Source: Streptomyces sp. NBC_00457 (lineage in GTDB: Bacteria > Actinomycetota > Actinomycetes > Streptomycetales > Streptomycetaceae). Taken from it: 64,000 nt of DNA. The notes beneath the pieces are model-generated. The model had not been told where the DNA came from. It was given only the letters and a program-made list of their open reading frames with translations, and did no database searches. Shown one piece after another: positions 7,467 through 15,703 of the stretch. The stretch is taken from the NCBI RefSeq assembly GCF_036014015.1, contig NZ_CP107905.1, forward strand, positions 5,332,001 to 5,396,000, in the 5' to 3' direction. Position numbers and translations under genes: made by a program. The number at the start of each line of letters is the position of its first letter. Positions within the stretch are counted from its first letter, which is position 1.

Positions 7467-8771
7467 TCAGGCCCAACAGCCGTTGACCGTGGCGGCGAGG
7501 CCGTCGAGGGCGTCCTTGGTGGCGGTCGGGTTGGCGGGGGAGCCGTTCTCCACGAAGGAGAAGACCTTCCAGCGACCGTCCTGAGCCTTCGTCATGCCGC
7601 TCAGCGCGATGGCCCCGGTGAGGGTGCCGGTCTTGGCCCTGACCTTTCCGACGGCGCACCTCGAGGCCGCGGTGTCGAAGCGGCCCCACTCCGGCCCGAG
7701 AGTGGCGCCCCTCTGCCCGGCGACCGGCAGTCCGTCCGCGACATGCTTCAGCGTCCGGGAGTGGCGCGGGTCGACGGTCAGGTCGAGGATCTCGGCCAGG
7801 GTCTGCGCGGGGATCCGGGTGGCCCGGGACAGCCCACTGCCGTCGTACATCCGGAAGTTGGCCAGTGACACGCCGTACGTCCCACTGAGCACCGTCCGTA
7901 CGGCCGCCGTCCCGCCCTCGAAGGTGGCCGGGCGTCCGGCGCCGAGCGCGGTCATCCTCAGCAGCGACTCGGCGATGTCGTTGTCGCTCACCTTGAGCAT
8001 CCGCCGCACGATCCTGGACAGCTTGGCCGACCGGTGCTGCCCGACGGTGACGTCACGGGCCCCGGCCGCACCGCGGTTGACGCCACCGGTGACGGTGACG
8101 CCCCGCTGGGCCAGGAGCCGCGCGAAGACCTGCCCCGCGTCGAGCGAGGTGTCCATGACGTCGTGCCCGGCCACGGCCAGCGCCCGTACCGGCGTGACCT
8201 CGCCGGGGTAGTAGCCGCGCTTCCAGCCGGTGGCACGGGTGGGCCTGGGAAAGAGACGCCCGTCGACGCGGACCCGCACCGACGTCACACCGGCCCTCTT
8301 CAGACCCGCGACCGCGTCCTTGGCCAGCCCGTCGAGGTTCCCGGTGGTCAGGGTGTGGTCGCCGCCGCCGACGAGGGTGAGCGTGCCGCTGCCGTGGACG
8401 ACCTTGGTGGTGAACCGGTGGTCGGGGCCGAGGACGGTCAACGCCCCGACGGCGGTGGCGAGTTTGACGTTGGACGCGGGCATCAGCGCGGTCGCCGCGT
8501 GGTGACCCCAGATCCTCCTGTCGGACGCGGCGTCGATGACGACACCGCTGACCCGGCCGCCCAGCCGCCGGTCCCGGACCCGGATGTCGAGGTTGCGCGC
8601 CATCTTCCGTTCGTCGCGGTCGAGTTCGGCGGTGGAACGCTGCGCGGCTGCCGGGTCGGCGGCGGCTGACGGAGCGGTGAGCATCGTCGCGGCGAGGGGG
8701 ACGGTCGCCACGATCACGAGCGCGCGGCGCAGCGACGGGCGCATCGTTCTGGGCTTGCGGGAACTGGGCAT
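7467..8771 (-). CDS. dacB: D-alanyl-D-alanine carboxypeptidase/endopeptidase, PBP4 (peptidase S13) type
   Basis: Secreted wall-trimming enzyme that cleaves the terminal D-Ala or the D-Ala cross-link of peptidoglycan; 434 residues. ATG 8771 is chosen with GAGG about 7 bases upstream; the frame runs open to 8828. An Arg-rich N-terminus and hydrophobic core (RRALVIVATVPLAATMLTAP) form the signal peptide. The three serine-active-site motifs are in order: S-x-x-K as SNVK (Ser100, Lys103), S-D-N in LKVSDNDIAESLL, and K-T-G in RAKTGTLTGA. Long insert domains between the first and second motifs are typical of S13. It stands as a single gene and converges on the TerB gene. Confidence 0.92.
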   Translation of the reverse strand: MPSSRKPRTMRPSLRRALVIVATVPLAATMLTAPSAAADPAAAQRSTAELDRDERKMARNLDIRVRDRRLGGRVSGVVIDAASDRRIWGHHAATALMPASNVKLATAVGALTVLGPDHRFTTKVVHGSGTLTLVGGGDHTLTTGNLDGLAKDAVAGLKRAGVTSVRVRVDGRLFPRPTRATGWKRGYYPGEVTPVRALAVAGHDVMDTSLDAGQVFARLLAQRGVTVTGGVNRGAAGARDVTVGQHRSAKLSRIVRRMLKVSDNDIAESLLRMTALGAGRPATFEGGTAAVRTVLSGTYGVSLANFRMYDGSGLSRATRIPAQTLAEILDLTVDPRHSRTLKHVADGLPVAGQRGATLGPEWGRFDTAASRCAVGKVRAKTGTLTGAIALSGMTKAQDGRWKVFSFVENGSPANPTATKDALDGLAATVNGCWA

Positions 8772-8894
8772 GTGGGGGCCTCGGTGCACGGGAAGAGCGG
8801 ATAAGTGGTGCGAACGGAACAGGCACAACTTATGCGGGAATTACCCGCCACTCATCGCAAACCAGCCCCAGCGCATGTCGGCCGTGTCGCCGTG

Positions 8895-9356
8895 TCAGGG
8901 ACTTCCCTCGGACGGGGCGGCCTCCGTCGCGGGCGCCTCCGCGGACGGCCAGGCGGGTGTGGGCACCGTTGTGTTGCTCGGCGGCGCGAGGGGCACGTCG
9001 GTGCCGGGGTTCCGGGTGGGGCTGTCGCTCGCGTCGGACGGCGAGGGGGTGGTGGAGGGCGCCGACGGTGCGGGGGGTGTCGTACGACCGCTCGGGGGCG
9101 GTGGTGCGAGCGGAGCCGAGGGGGCGGCAGGAGAGGTGGGGGTGGAAAGGTGGACCGGCAGGGCGATCAGCGTGGCGACGGCGCAGGTCAGGGCCGCTCC
9201 GGCGGCGGCGCGGAGCAGTCGGCGGCGGGACGCGGTGCGGCGGATCGTCTCGTAGTGGCCGGGGGGCGGAGCGAGGTGCTCGGAGGCGGGACGGAGGATC
9301 ACCGCCAGGGGGTCGTCCGGCGCGAACTCCGGGTCCTCGTCAAAGCGTGTGGTCAA
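8895..9356 (-). CDS. Single-pass membrane protein, candidate anti-sigma partner
   Basis: 153 residues, no recognised family. The TTG start at 9356 has GAGGAG 5 bases upstream and overlaps the end of the sigma factor gene by 17 bases, so the two are translationally coupled. The N-terminal 45 residues are cytoplasmic and acidic, then RRRLLRAAAGAALTCAVATL begins one membrane helix (about residues 48-70). The rest is an external Pro/Ser/Thr-rich tail. Position and topology fit a regulator of the ECF sigma factor. No zinc-binding HxxxCxxC motif is present, so it is not a ZAS-type anti-sigma factor; the anti-sigma role is inferred from context only. Confidence 0.7.
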   Translation of the reverse strand: MTTRFDEDPEFAPDDPLAVILRPASEHLAPPPGHYETIRRTASRRRLLRAAAGAALTCAVATLIALPVHLSTPTSPAAPSAPLAPPPPSGRTTPPAPSAPSTTPSPSDASDSPTRNPGTDVPLAPPSNTTVPTPAWPSAEAPATEAAPSEGSP

Positions 9357-9831
9357 GGCTTCTCCTCAGTTGGACGCGGAGCAGTTCGCGGGCCGCGTGG
9401 AGGTCGGCCTTGACGGTTCCTTCCTTACGTCCGGTCAGCACGGACACCTCCCGGATCGGCATGTCAGCGTAGTAGTGCAGCAGGATCGGCACGCGCAGTC
9501 GTTCCGGCAGGGACTGCACGAGCAGCCGTACGGACGGGTCCGCCGGTTCGGCGTGCGGGCGCACCGCGACTTCATGGGTGGCCCGGCGCACGGCCCTGCG
9601 CTCGCGCTCCAGCTTGCGCCAGTGGTCCCGGACCAGGTTCGCGGCCGTGACGTAGAGGAAACCGCGGGGCTCCTCCACCTTCGTCCAGCGGGCCCACAGC
9701 CGGGTGAACGCCTCCGACGCGATCTCGTGCGCCGTCTCGTCGTCGTCGACGAGACGGCGGCACCAGCCGGCCAGGCGCGGGTAGAGGGCGGCGAACAGCT
9801 CGGACGCTGCCGTGTCGCGGGACCGTTTCAA
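9340..9831 (-). CDS. ECF RNA polymerase sigma factor (SigE-like family)
   Basis: Alternative sigma factor, about 163 residues. The start is uncertain: TTG 9831 has GGAGAG just upstream; TTG 9870 would add 13 residues. Region 2 is ASELFAALYPRLAGWCRRLV followed by DETAHEIASEAFTRLWARW. The linking helix and RGFLYVTAANLVRDHWRKLE complete sigma-2, and the sigma-4 helix-turn-helix is LPERLRVPILLHYYADM ... REVSVLTGRKEGTVKADLHA. It is followed by a coupled membrane protein and preceded by sortase genes on the same strand. The cluster looks like an envelope-responsive regulon, though no autoregulated promoter was identified. Confidence 0.92.
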   Translation of the reverse strand: MKRSRDTAASELFAALYPRLAGWCRRLVDDDETAHEIASEAFTRLWARWTKVEEPRGFLYVTAANLVRDHWRKLERERRAVRRATHEVAVRPHAEPADPSVRLLVQSLPERLRVPILLHYYADMPIREVSVLTGRKEGTVKADLHAARELLRVQLRRSLDHTL

Positions 9832-9929
9832 CGCTCTCCAGGGTGGTGCGGGTTGTGGGGGGCGGCTCAACTCGTTCTCAGCGCACGCTCAGCACGCGCT
9901 CAGCACATCAACGCGTCCTCAACTAGTCC

Positions 9930-10574
9930 TCAGCTCTTGCTCAGCGCGGCGAAGACGATCACGTTGTCGCGGTACTCGTCGCCGCTCTTGGGCCCACCGC
10001 AGGTGATCAGTCGCAACTCCGGGCGGCCTACGTCACCGTAGACGTCGTCCGTCGGGAACTCCGCCTTGGCGACCGTCCGTACGGCAGTGACGGCGAACTC
10101 CGTCTCCGTACCGTTCCCCAGGCGCACCTCGATCCGGTCGCCGCGGCGCAGCTGGTCGAGATGCCGGAAGACTCCGTCGCCGTACTCACCGACCGTGACA
10201 TGGCCGAGGATCACCGACGGGCCGACCTCACCCGGCGTCGGCGAGTGCCCGTACCAGCCCGCCCGGTCGTGCGCGGTGACCGGCGGTACTTCCACGGTGC
10301 CGTCCGACGCCAGCCCCAGCCGGATGACCGGGGTGTCGACCTCGATGCCGGGGATGCGCAGCCGGACGGGCACGGAATGGCCGACCGCCTTGGCGGGACC
10401 GGGCGTTGACCGCGGTGTCGTCGACCGCGGTGTGCTTCCCGTGTCCTGCTCGGTCCGCACGCCCTCGTGGCCGCCGCCGCACCCCGCGAGGAACGAGGCC
10501 GTCAGCGCACCCGCCGCTGCGGTCGCGAACGTACGCCTGGAGAGCGGCCCACGCCTGGAGAGCAGCTCCGTCAT
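9930..10574 (-). CDS. Class F sortase
   Basis: Membrane- or lipid-tethered transpeptidase, 214 residues. An N-terminal twin-arginine-like lead (SRRTFATAAAGALTASFLAG) ends in LAGCGGG, a possible lipobox. The sortase beta-barrel follows, with catalytic His in VILGHVTVG, Cys in ELRLITCGGP and Arg in EYRDNVIVFA, the usual His-Cys-Arg triad. Its ATG overlaps the upstream gene by four bases (ATGA), so it is co-translated with the short membrane protein. Class F sortases in actinobacteria are poorly characterised and their sorting motif is uncertain. The coupled gene product is the obvious first candidate substrate. Confidence 0.92.
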   Translation of the reverse strand: MTELLSRRGPLSRRTFATAAAGALTASFLAGCGGGHEGVRTEQDTGSTPRSTTPRSTPGPAKAVGHSVPVRLRIPGIEVDTPVIRLGLASDGTVEVPPVTAHDRAGWYGHSPTPGEVGPSVILGHVTVGEYGDGVFRHLDQLRRGDRIEVRLGNGTETEFAVTAVRTVAKAEFPTDDVYGDVGRPELRLITCGGPKSGDEYRDNVIVFAALSKS

Positions 10575-10957
10575 GCCCCGGTCGCCCGCCGACGCCGTAC
10601 GACGAAGACCGCCGCGCCACTCAGCCCCAGCGCCGCGGCAGCACCGCCGCCGATCATTCCGGCGCCGGGCCCCGAGTCCTGCGACGTCACTCCGGTGTCG
10701 GGGGCGCCGCTGGGGACGACGGAGACCTGATCACTCGGGGCGAGGGTCGGCTCGGGGCTGGGGGTGTCCTCCGTCGGCGCGACAGTCGTCGGTTCGGCCG
10801 GCGCGGGACTCGGGCTTCCGTCCTCGTCCGGTACGGGACTCGGGGCGGTGGTCGCCTTGGGGGCCGGGGTCGTCGCCCCGTCGGCGAACGCGGGCCCGGT
10901 GGCCGCCAGTACGGCGGTGCACGCAAGTGCCAGGACGCTGAGGACAGTTCGACGCAT
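10571..10957 (-). CDS. Secreted Pro/Thr-rich C-terminally anchored protein, candidate sortase substrate
   Basis: 128 residues; ATG 10957 has GAGAG upstream. The signal peptide is MRRTVLSVLALACTAVLAAT with cleavage near AFADG. A Pro/Ser/Thr/Glu-rich stalk (residues 28-85) follows. The C-terminal tail has the layout of a sorting signal: APDTG, then a spacer (VTSQDSGPGAG), a hydrophobic helix (GGGAAAALGLSGAAVFVV), and the charged end RRRRATGA. APDTG is not the canonical LPxTG or LAxTG. The stop overlaps the sortase start, so an enzyme-substrate pair is likely but unproven. Confidence 0.82.
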   Translation of the reverse strand: MRRTVLSVLALACTAVLAATGPAFADGATTPAPKATTAPSPVPDEDGSPSPAPAEPTTVAPTEDTPSPEPTLAPSDQVSVVPSGAPDTGVTSQDSGPGAGMIGGGAAAALGLSGAAVFVVRRRRATGA

Positions 10958-11124
10958 CGTTTCGCTCTCTTTCGTCGGCCCGCCCGGTATGCGGCGGACT
11001 GTGTGACGGGTCGAGCGGAGAGACGAGGCGGGGGCGGGTCGGGTTGTAAAGAGATGGCAAAGCCGTGAGAACGCCGCCCCTGCACGGCAGTTCATGTTAG
11101 TGAACAGCAATCATGTACAAGTCA

Positions 11125-11153
11125 TTGACGCGCTCACATCATGCCTCTAGCTT
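11125..11153 (+). promoter_or_regulatory. Promoter of the pectate lyase gene
   Basis: TTGACG (11125-11130) and TAGCTT (11148-11153) with 17-bp spacing, a good match to a housekeeping-type promoter. It lies immediately before a palindromic operator. Confidence 0.6.
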
Positions 11154-11155
11154 CC

Positions 11156-11171
11156 GAGAAAGCGCTTTCCC
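11156..11171. promoter_or_regulatory. LacI-family-type operator
   Basis: Palindrome GAGAAAGCGCTTTCCC with a perfect 12-bp core GAAAGCGCTTTC (11158-11169) and central CG, the form bound by LacI-family sugar repressors. It overlaps the predicted transcription start of the pectate lyase promoter, the classic repression position. No LacI gene is in the window. Confidence 0.65.
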
Positions 11172-11229
11172 TCATCTGGATGTGAACCAAACCCACCGCA
11201 CGCGAATCCAACCGACTTGGAGACGAACG

Positions 11230-12813
11230 ATGCGACTGAGACCAGTGAGACCAGTCATCGCGTCCGTCGGCCTGCTGGCCGGGACACTCGTCGCGCTGTC
11301 CGCCACCCCCGCGGCACAGGCGGCGACCACCCGCTACGAAGCCGAGAGTTCCCCGGCGGTCTGCACCGGCACCGTCGACTCCGACTGGGCCGGCTACTCG
11401 GGCAGCGGGTTCTGCAACGGCACCAACTCCACGAGCGGCTCTGCCCAGTTCACCGTGACCGCACCCGCATCGGGCACGGCGACCCTGCACATCCGCTTCG
11501 CCAACGGCACCACCGCCGCACGCCCGGCCGGACTGGTCGTCAACGGGTCCACGGTGCAGACGCCGTCGTTCGAGGGCACGGGCGCCTGGTCGACCTGGGT
11601 CACCAAGACGCTGACCGTGCCGGTGAACGCGGGCAGCAACACCATCCGGCTGGCCCCGACCACCGCGGCCGGCCTGCCGAACATCGACTACGTCGAGGTC
11701 GTGACGGACGGCACCACTCCGCCTGTTGGCAGCGCGCTCTACGTCGCCCCGAACGGCACCGACGGCGCGGCCGGAACGCAGGCCGCGCCCACGACGCTCA
11801 CCTCGGCGATCAGCCGGATCTCCGCGGGCGGAACCATCTACCTGCGCGGTGGGACGTACAACCAGGCCTCGACGGTCACCATCCCGGCCGGCAGCAACGG
11901 CTCCGCGAGTGCCCGCACCACCCTGTCCGCCTACCCGGGCGAGACGCCGGTGCTCAACTTCTCGGCGCAGACCGAGAGTTCGTCGAACCGCGGGCTCCAG
12001 CTCAACGCGTCGTACTGGCACATCAAGGGTCTGATCGTCGAACGGGCCGGGGACAACGGCATCTTCGTCGGCGGCAGCAACAACGTCATCGAGCGCACGG
12101 TGACCCGCTTCAACCGCGACACGGGACTGCAGCTCGGCCGGATGACCTCCACCACGCCGACCGCCCAGTGGCCGTCCAACAACCTGATCCTCAGCGCCGA
12201 GTCGCACGACAACGCCGACTCGGACGGCGAGGACGCGGACGGCTTCGCCGCGAAGCTGACCTCGGGGACCGGGAACGTCTTCCGCAACGCCGTCGCGCAC
12301 AACAACATCGACGACGGCTGGGACCTCTACACCTACGCCGACGAGGACCCCATCGGCCCGGTGACCATCGAGGACTCCCTCTCCTACGAGAACGGCACCC
12401 TCAGCGACGGCTCCCAGGCCGGCAACGGCGACCGCAACGGCTACAAGCTCGGCGGCGAGGACGTGCCGGTCAACCACATCGTGCGGCGCAGCTTCGCCGT
12501 CGACAACGGCAAGCACGGGTTCACGTACAACAGCAACCCGGGCTCGATGACGATCTCCAACAACGTCAGCGTCGACAATACCGAACGCAACTTCAACTTC
12601 GACGCGGGCACTTCGGTGTTCCGGAACAACACCTCATGCCGCTTCAGCAGCGGCACGAACGACCGGATCATCGGTAACGCCGACAGCTCCAACCAGTTCT
12701 GGTCCGGCACGAACGGCTCCCGCTGCTCCTCCTACGACGGCGCCCTCGGCTGGTCCTTCACCTCGGACGGCCGCCTGGTCGTGACCTTCGGGGGCACTCA
12801 GGTCACTCCTTGA
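11230..12813 (+). CDS. Secreted pectate lyase (PL9-like) with N-terminal CBM35-like module
   Basis: Extracellular polysaccharide lyase predicted to cleave polygalacturonate by beta-elimination; 527 residues. ATG 11230 has GGAG 7 bases upstream. Signal peptide residues 1-31 end in AAQAA. Residues 33-155 read as a CBM35/CBM6-type sugar-binding module (TTRYEAESSPAVCTGTV ... NIDYVEVV). From about residue 165 comes a right-handed parallel beta-helix with many Asn ladders (GGSNNVIERT, ASYWHIKGLIVERAGDNGIF). Acidic clusters DNADSDGEDADGFAAKL and NNIDDGWDLYTYADED match the calcium site of PL9 enzymes, and GDRNGYKLGG holds a Lys suited to be the catalytic base. A housekeeping-like promoter and LacI-type operator precede it, suggesting sugar-induced expression. 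Confidence 0.9.
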   Translation: MRLRPVRPVIASVGLLAGTLVALSATPAAQAATTRYEAESSPAVCTGTVDSDWAGYSGSGFCNGTNSTSGSAQFTVTAPASGTATLHIRFANGTTAARPAGLVVNGSTVQTPSFEGTGAWSTWVTKTLTVPVNAGSNTIRLAPTTAAGLPNIDYVEVVTDGTTPPVGSALYVAPNGTDGAAGTQAAPTTLTSAISRISAGGTIYLRGGTYNQASTVTIPAGSNGSASARTTLSAYPGETPVLNFSAQTESSSNRGLQLNASYWHIKGLIVERAGDNGIFVGGSNNVIERTVTRFNRDTGLQLGRMTSTTPTAQWPSNNLILSAESHDNADSDGEDADGFAAKLTSGTGNVFRNAVAHNNIDDGWDLYTYADEDPIGPVTIEDSLSYENGTLSDGSQAGNGDRNGYKLGGEDVPVNHIVRRSFAVDNGKHGFTYNSNPGSMTISNNVSVDNTERNFNFDAGTSVFRNNTSCRFSSGTNDRIIGNADSSNQFWSGTNGSRCSSYDGALGWSFTSDGRLVVTFGGTQVTP

Positions 12814-12847
12814 CCCGTCATCACGCAGAGCGGCCCGTGGGACAGCT

Positions 12848-13250
12848 GATGTCCGGCGGGCCGTCGACGCCCTGTGCGCCAGCCGCGCCCAGACGGCCCT
12901 GATGACCACCTTCACACCCGAGGGCCGTGACCTGCGCTCCCTGCTGAGCGGGATGATCGCCACTCAGCCCGCGTTGAACCGCGCCCTGGCCGAACGCCTC
13001 ACCGCACTCGCCGTCACCTACCCCACCGCGGACCCGACGGCCCACCCTCTCCACGGCACCGCAGCCCCCACTGCGCATACCGGCGGCCCTGTTGAGCGCG
13101 GCCGGGGCGTCGGGCCTGGCGGTGTGGCTCACGAACGGCCCGGACACGGCCGTTCGCCTTGTGGTGGGCCTCATCTCCGCGCTCTCCCTGTGGGGCATGG
13201 CCGTCTGGACGGTCACGGGGGCGGCGTCCGTCAGCGCACAGGCGCCGTGA
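12848..13250 (+). pseudogene. Decayed small membrane-protein gene
   Basis: Two coding-like fragments in different frames. The first (12848 to about 13060) reads DVRRAVDALCASRAQTAL, then ...LRSLLSGMIATQPALNRALA. The second (about 13074-13250) reads PAALLSAAGASGLAVWLTNG, then TAVRLVVGLISALSLWGMAV, two hydrophobic stretches ending at TGA 13250. No good start precedes the first fragment and a frame change is needed to join them. I read this as a frameshifted remnant; the family is not recognised and chance open frames remain possible. Confidence 0.35.
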
Positions 13251-13278
13251 TCAGCGGGCGCAGTCGGTCGTGCAGGGG

Positions 13279-13308
13279 CGTCCCGCCGGGCAACTGCCCG
13301 GCGGGACG
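13279..13308. terminator. Strong hairpin terminator
   Basis: 14-bp perfect stem (CGTCCCGCCGGGCA paired with TGCCCGGCGGGACG) around a 2-base loop, just beyond the DUF4394 gene stop. Confidence 0.75.
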
Positions 13309-13321
13309 CTGACGTACGGGC

Positions 13322-14206
13322 TCAGCTTCCCGTGAGGGAGATGGCCAGGTCCGTGAGGTTGACGGCGAACTTGGACGTGGCGGCGTCGGCCACGAGCGTG
13401 GCCTCGCCGGTGAAGATGTTGATGCTGTAGAGGGAAGGCCTGTTGGCACCGGGGACGGAGAGAGCGGCGAAGGCGGCGTTGCTGACCGTCTTGCCGCCCG
13501 ACAGGGTGCTGAAGATGTCCATGCCCGCGTTGATCTGCGCGTCGATGCCGAGGCTGCCGGTCGCTGCCAGCGTGCCGTTGTTGGCCGGGGACTGGATGAC
13601 GACCTGGTCGGTGGTCGTGTTGACATCGAACAGCGTGGTCGCGGTGGCCCCGTTGAGGTCGTTGTTCGTGTAGGCGGCGGCGGAGACGCCCTTGGTCGTG
13701 CCCTCGATCGGCGGGGTGGTGAGGTTCACGTCCTGGATGGTCGTGTTGTCGTTGAGGTTGTGCCGCAGGTTCTGGCCGGTGTCGCTGATCACACGCAGCC
13801 GGTCGGCGGCCGGGTTGAAGTCGACGCCGAAGTTGGTGCCGTGCAGCGTGTACTGGAGCTGGGAGACTTTGGTGATCACGACGTCCGTGGTGGCCGGCGG
13901 GGTCTTGATCGTGTAGATGCCGCCCTGGTTGCCGACGCCGTACATCAGGCCGTTCTGCACCCGGAAGTCGATGCCGATCAGAGTCGTGTCGCCACTCAGC
14001 CCGACGATGTCCCTGACCCAGTTGTTCACGTTCGGCTTGTCGGTGGTGAACATGGCCATCTGGGTACCGTCACCGGTGATCCCGAAGGCCACCAGGCTGG
14101 GGGTGGCGGCGGCCGAGCCGCTGCCCGGCAGGCCCAGCATGAGCGCCGAGGAGACGGACACGACCGCGATCGCCGCCGCGAGTCTCTTTCTGGTTCCTGA
14201 TTTCAT
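13322..14206 (-). CDS. Secreted DUF4394 beta-propeller-like protein
   Basis: 294 residues; ATG 14206 has GGGAGGG upstream. Signal peptide: RKRLAAAIAVVSVSSALMLG, cut near GSAAA. The mature part matches DUF4394: repeats of beta-strand blades with LVAFGITGDGTQMAMFTTDK, TLIGIDFRVQNGLMYGVGNQ, GVDFNPAADRLRVISDTGQN and GLMYGVGNQGGIYTI. The family is predicted to form a propeller outside the cell; no enzymatic role is known. No LPxTG or lipobox is present, so it is likely released. It is divergent from the PucR gene and has its own strong terminator. Confidence 0.88.
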   Translation of the reverse strand: MKSGTRKRLAAAIAVVSVSSALMLGLPGSGSAAATPSLVAFGITGDGTQMAMFTTDKPNVNNWVRDIVGLSGDTTLIGIDFRVQNGLMYGVGNQGGIYTIKTPPATTDVVITKVSQLQYTLHGTNFGVDFNPAADRLRVISDTGQNLRHNLNDNTTIQDVNLTTPPIEGTTKGVSAAAYTNNDLNGATATTLFDVNTTTDQVVIQSPANNGTLAATGSLGIDAQINAGMDIFSTLSGGKTVSNAAFAALSVPGANRPSLYSINIFTGEATLVADAATSKFAVNLTDLAISLTGS

Positions 14207-14289
14207 GGCTGTTTCCCTCCCGTTTGATCGAATGCCATCGAATGAAATTGCGCGCGCAGCGCCTCTGCGAGTGCGAATTTCGACGTCAT

Positions 14290-14310
14290 GGCGGCTCCCA
14301 TTTAGCCGCC
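14290..14310. promoter_or_regulatory. Short hairpin in divergent promoter region
   Basis: GGCGGCT (14290-14296) and AGCCGCC (14304-14310), perfect 7-bp arms with a 7-base spacer, between the DUF4394 and PucR genes. It could be a regulator site or leader hairpin; function unknown. Confidence 0.35.
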
Positions 14311-14481
14311 TTCACAGCAGCTCCACAACCGGATCTGCCCACAACACCCCCTTGATCAGCGAACTTTGCACACCGTGACAAATGCCGGGTCGATACCACG
14401 GTCTTCGATTCACGCGAAGTGATAAATCCCGTCCGGATTTCGTCTGTCGAGCCGCTCACCTGCGCTGGCAGGCTCCCGTCC

Positions 14482-15696
14482 ATGGGGAGCCTCTTCGCTG
14501 AACTGGCCCGGCAGGCGTCGACCAACGCCCGCCGGGAGGTCGAGACGTACGCACGCGAGATTCCGGAGTTCCGATTTCTGGATACGGACCCCCGGGCCAG
14601 GGGCGATACGATGGAGTACTCGGTGTGGCTCCGGCGCCGGACGATCGAACTGTCCCCGGGCAACAGCGAGCTGACCGCCGACGACCTCCGCTACATCGCG
14701 ACCATCGGCGAGGTTCGGGCCGCTGCCGGAATGTCCTCGGATTCACGGCAGCGGGTGCTGCGCGTGCACACCGCGCTCATGCTGCGCGACATCCACGAGG
14801 CGACCGAGAGCCAACGCGGCGGCGATGTCGAGGAACTCATGCAGGTGATGACCTGGTTCGCCCCGCAGGGCGACCGCGGCATCGTCGCCTACCGACAGGG
14901 ATTCGTGACGGTGCTGCGCCGCCGACTGCCGTACGTCGAACAGGTCGCCCTGCTGGCCAGGTCACTGCTGACCGGCGACCCCATGGCCACCGACCTCGCC
15001 CCCGCCCTCGGCCTGGACGTCCCCGAATTCTGCGCGGTGACGGTGATCCGGGTGCCGGACCGCCCCGCCGGTGACCGTGACCTGGACAACGAGATCGAGG
15101 CGCTGGTGAAGACGCACCGGGTACCGGTCGTGTGGTGCCCGGAAGGCGGAACGCGGGGTGGTGAGCTGATCACCGTAACTCCGTGTGCGGACGATGAGTT
15201 ACGGCAGTCCCCCGCGCCCGCGACTGATCTCGTACGTGACTTCGCCGAGGCCCTCGGCCGCCCCTGCGCCGCCGGCACCGCCACCGCACCCCGGTCCGAA
15301 CTCGCCGACGCCCTCGACCGGGCCCGGCGGATCAGCAAGGCGGCCCCGCTGCGACCGGCATCGGCCCGGTTGCGGGCCCACACCATGCCGGACGTCTTCG
15401 TCGAACTCGCCGTCGCGGACGTGCCGTTCGTCGACGCCTGGCTCCACACGGTGGCCCAGCGCCTCGCCTCCGGCCCCGATCTCCTCGTCACCCTCGACGC
15501 GTACTACCGCCACGACATGAACCGCGGCGCCACCGCGACCGCCCTCAACGTCCACCCCCGCACCCTCGACTACCGCCTCCGCCGCGTACGCGAACTCACC
15601 GGCATCGACCCGGGCTCGACCTCCGGCGTACGGACGCTGAGTTCGGCCGTGACGCGGCGGCTGTCGGGGGCGTGGGACAGGGAGACGGCAACCTGA
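14482..15696 (+). CDS. PucR/CdaR-type transcriptional regulator with a TTA codon
   Basis: 404 residues from ATG 14482; the frame is open to a GTG at 14419, and neither start has an ideal ribosome site. A helical N-terminal sensor region (SLFAELARQASTNARREVET) and GGDEF-like middle precede a C-terminal PucR helix-turn-helix: LLVTLDAYYRHDMNRGATAT, ALNVHPRTLDYRLRRVRELT. Leu at ADDEL is encoded by TTA (15199-15201). In Streptomyces the rare leucyl tRNA BldA reads this codon, so the protein should appear mainly in late, differentiated growth. It is divergent from the DUF4394 gene; targets unknown. Confidence 0.88.
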   Translation: MGSLFAELARQASTNARREVETYAREIPEFRFLDTDPRARGDTMEYSVWLRRRTIELSPGNSELTADDLRYIATIGEVRAAAGMSSDSRQRVLRVHTALMLRDIHEATESQRGGDVEELMQVMTWFAPQGDRGIVAYRQGFVTVLRRRLPYVEQVALLARSLLTGDPMATDLAPALGLDVPEFCAVTVIRVPDRPAGDRDLDNEIEALVKTHRVPVVWCPEGGTRGGELITVTPCADDELRQSPAPATDLVRDFAEALGRPCAAGTATAPRSELADALDRARRISKAAPLRPASARLRAHTMPDVFVELAVADVPFVDAWLHTVAQRLASGPDLLVTLDAYYRHDMNRGATATALNVHPRTLDYRLRRVRELTGIDPGSTSGVRTLSSAVTRRLSGAWDRETAT

Positions 15697-15703
15697 ACGT
15701 GGC

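Noticed and set aside
9350..10041. Plus-strand frame over the sigma and sortase genes
   Set aside because: Composition is that of an antisense shadow; both minus-strand genes have intact motifs.
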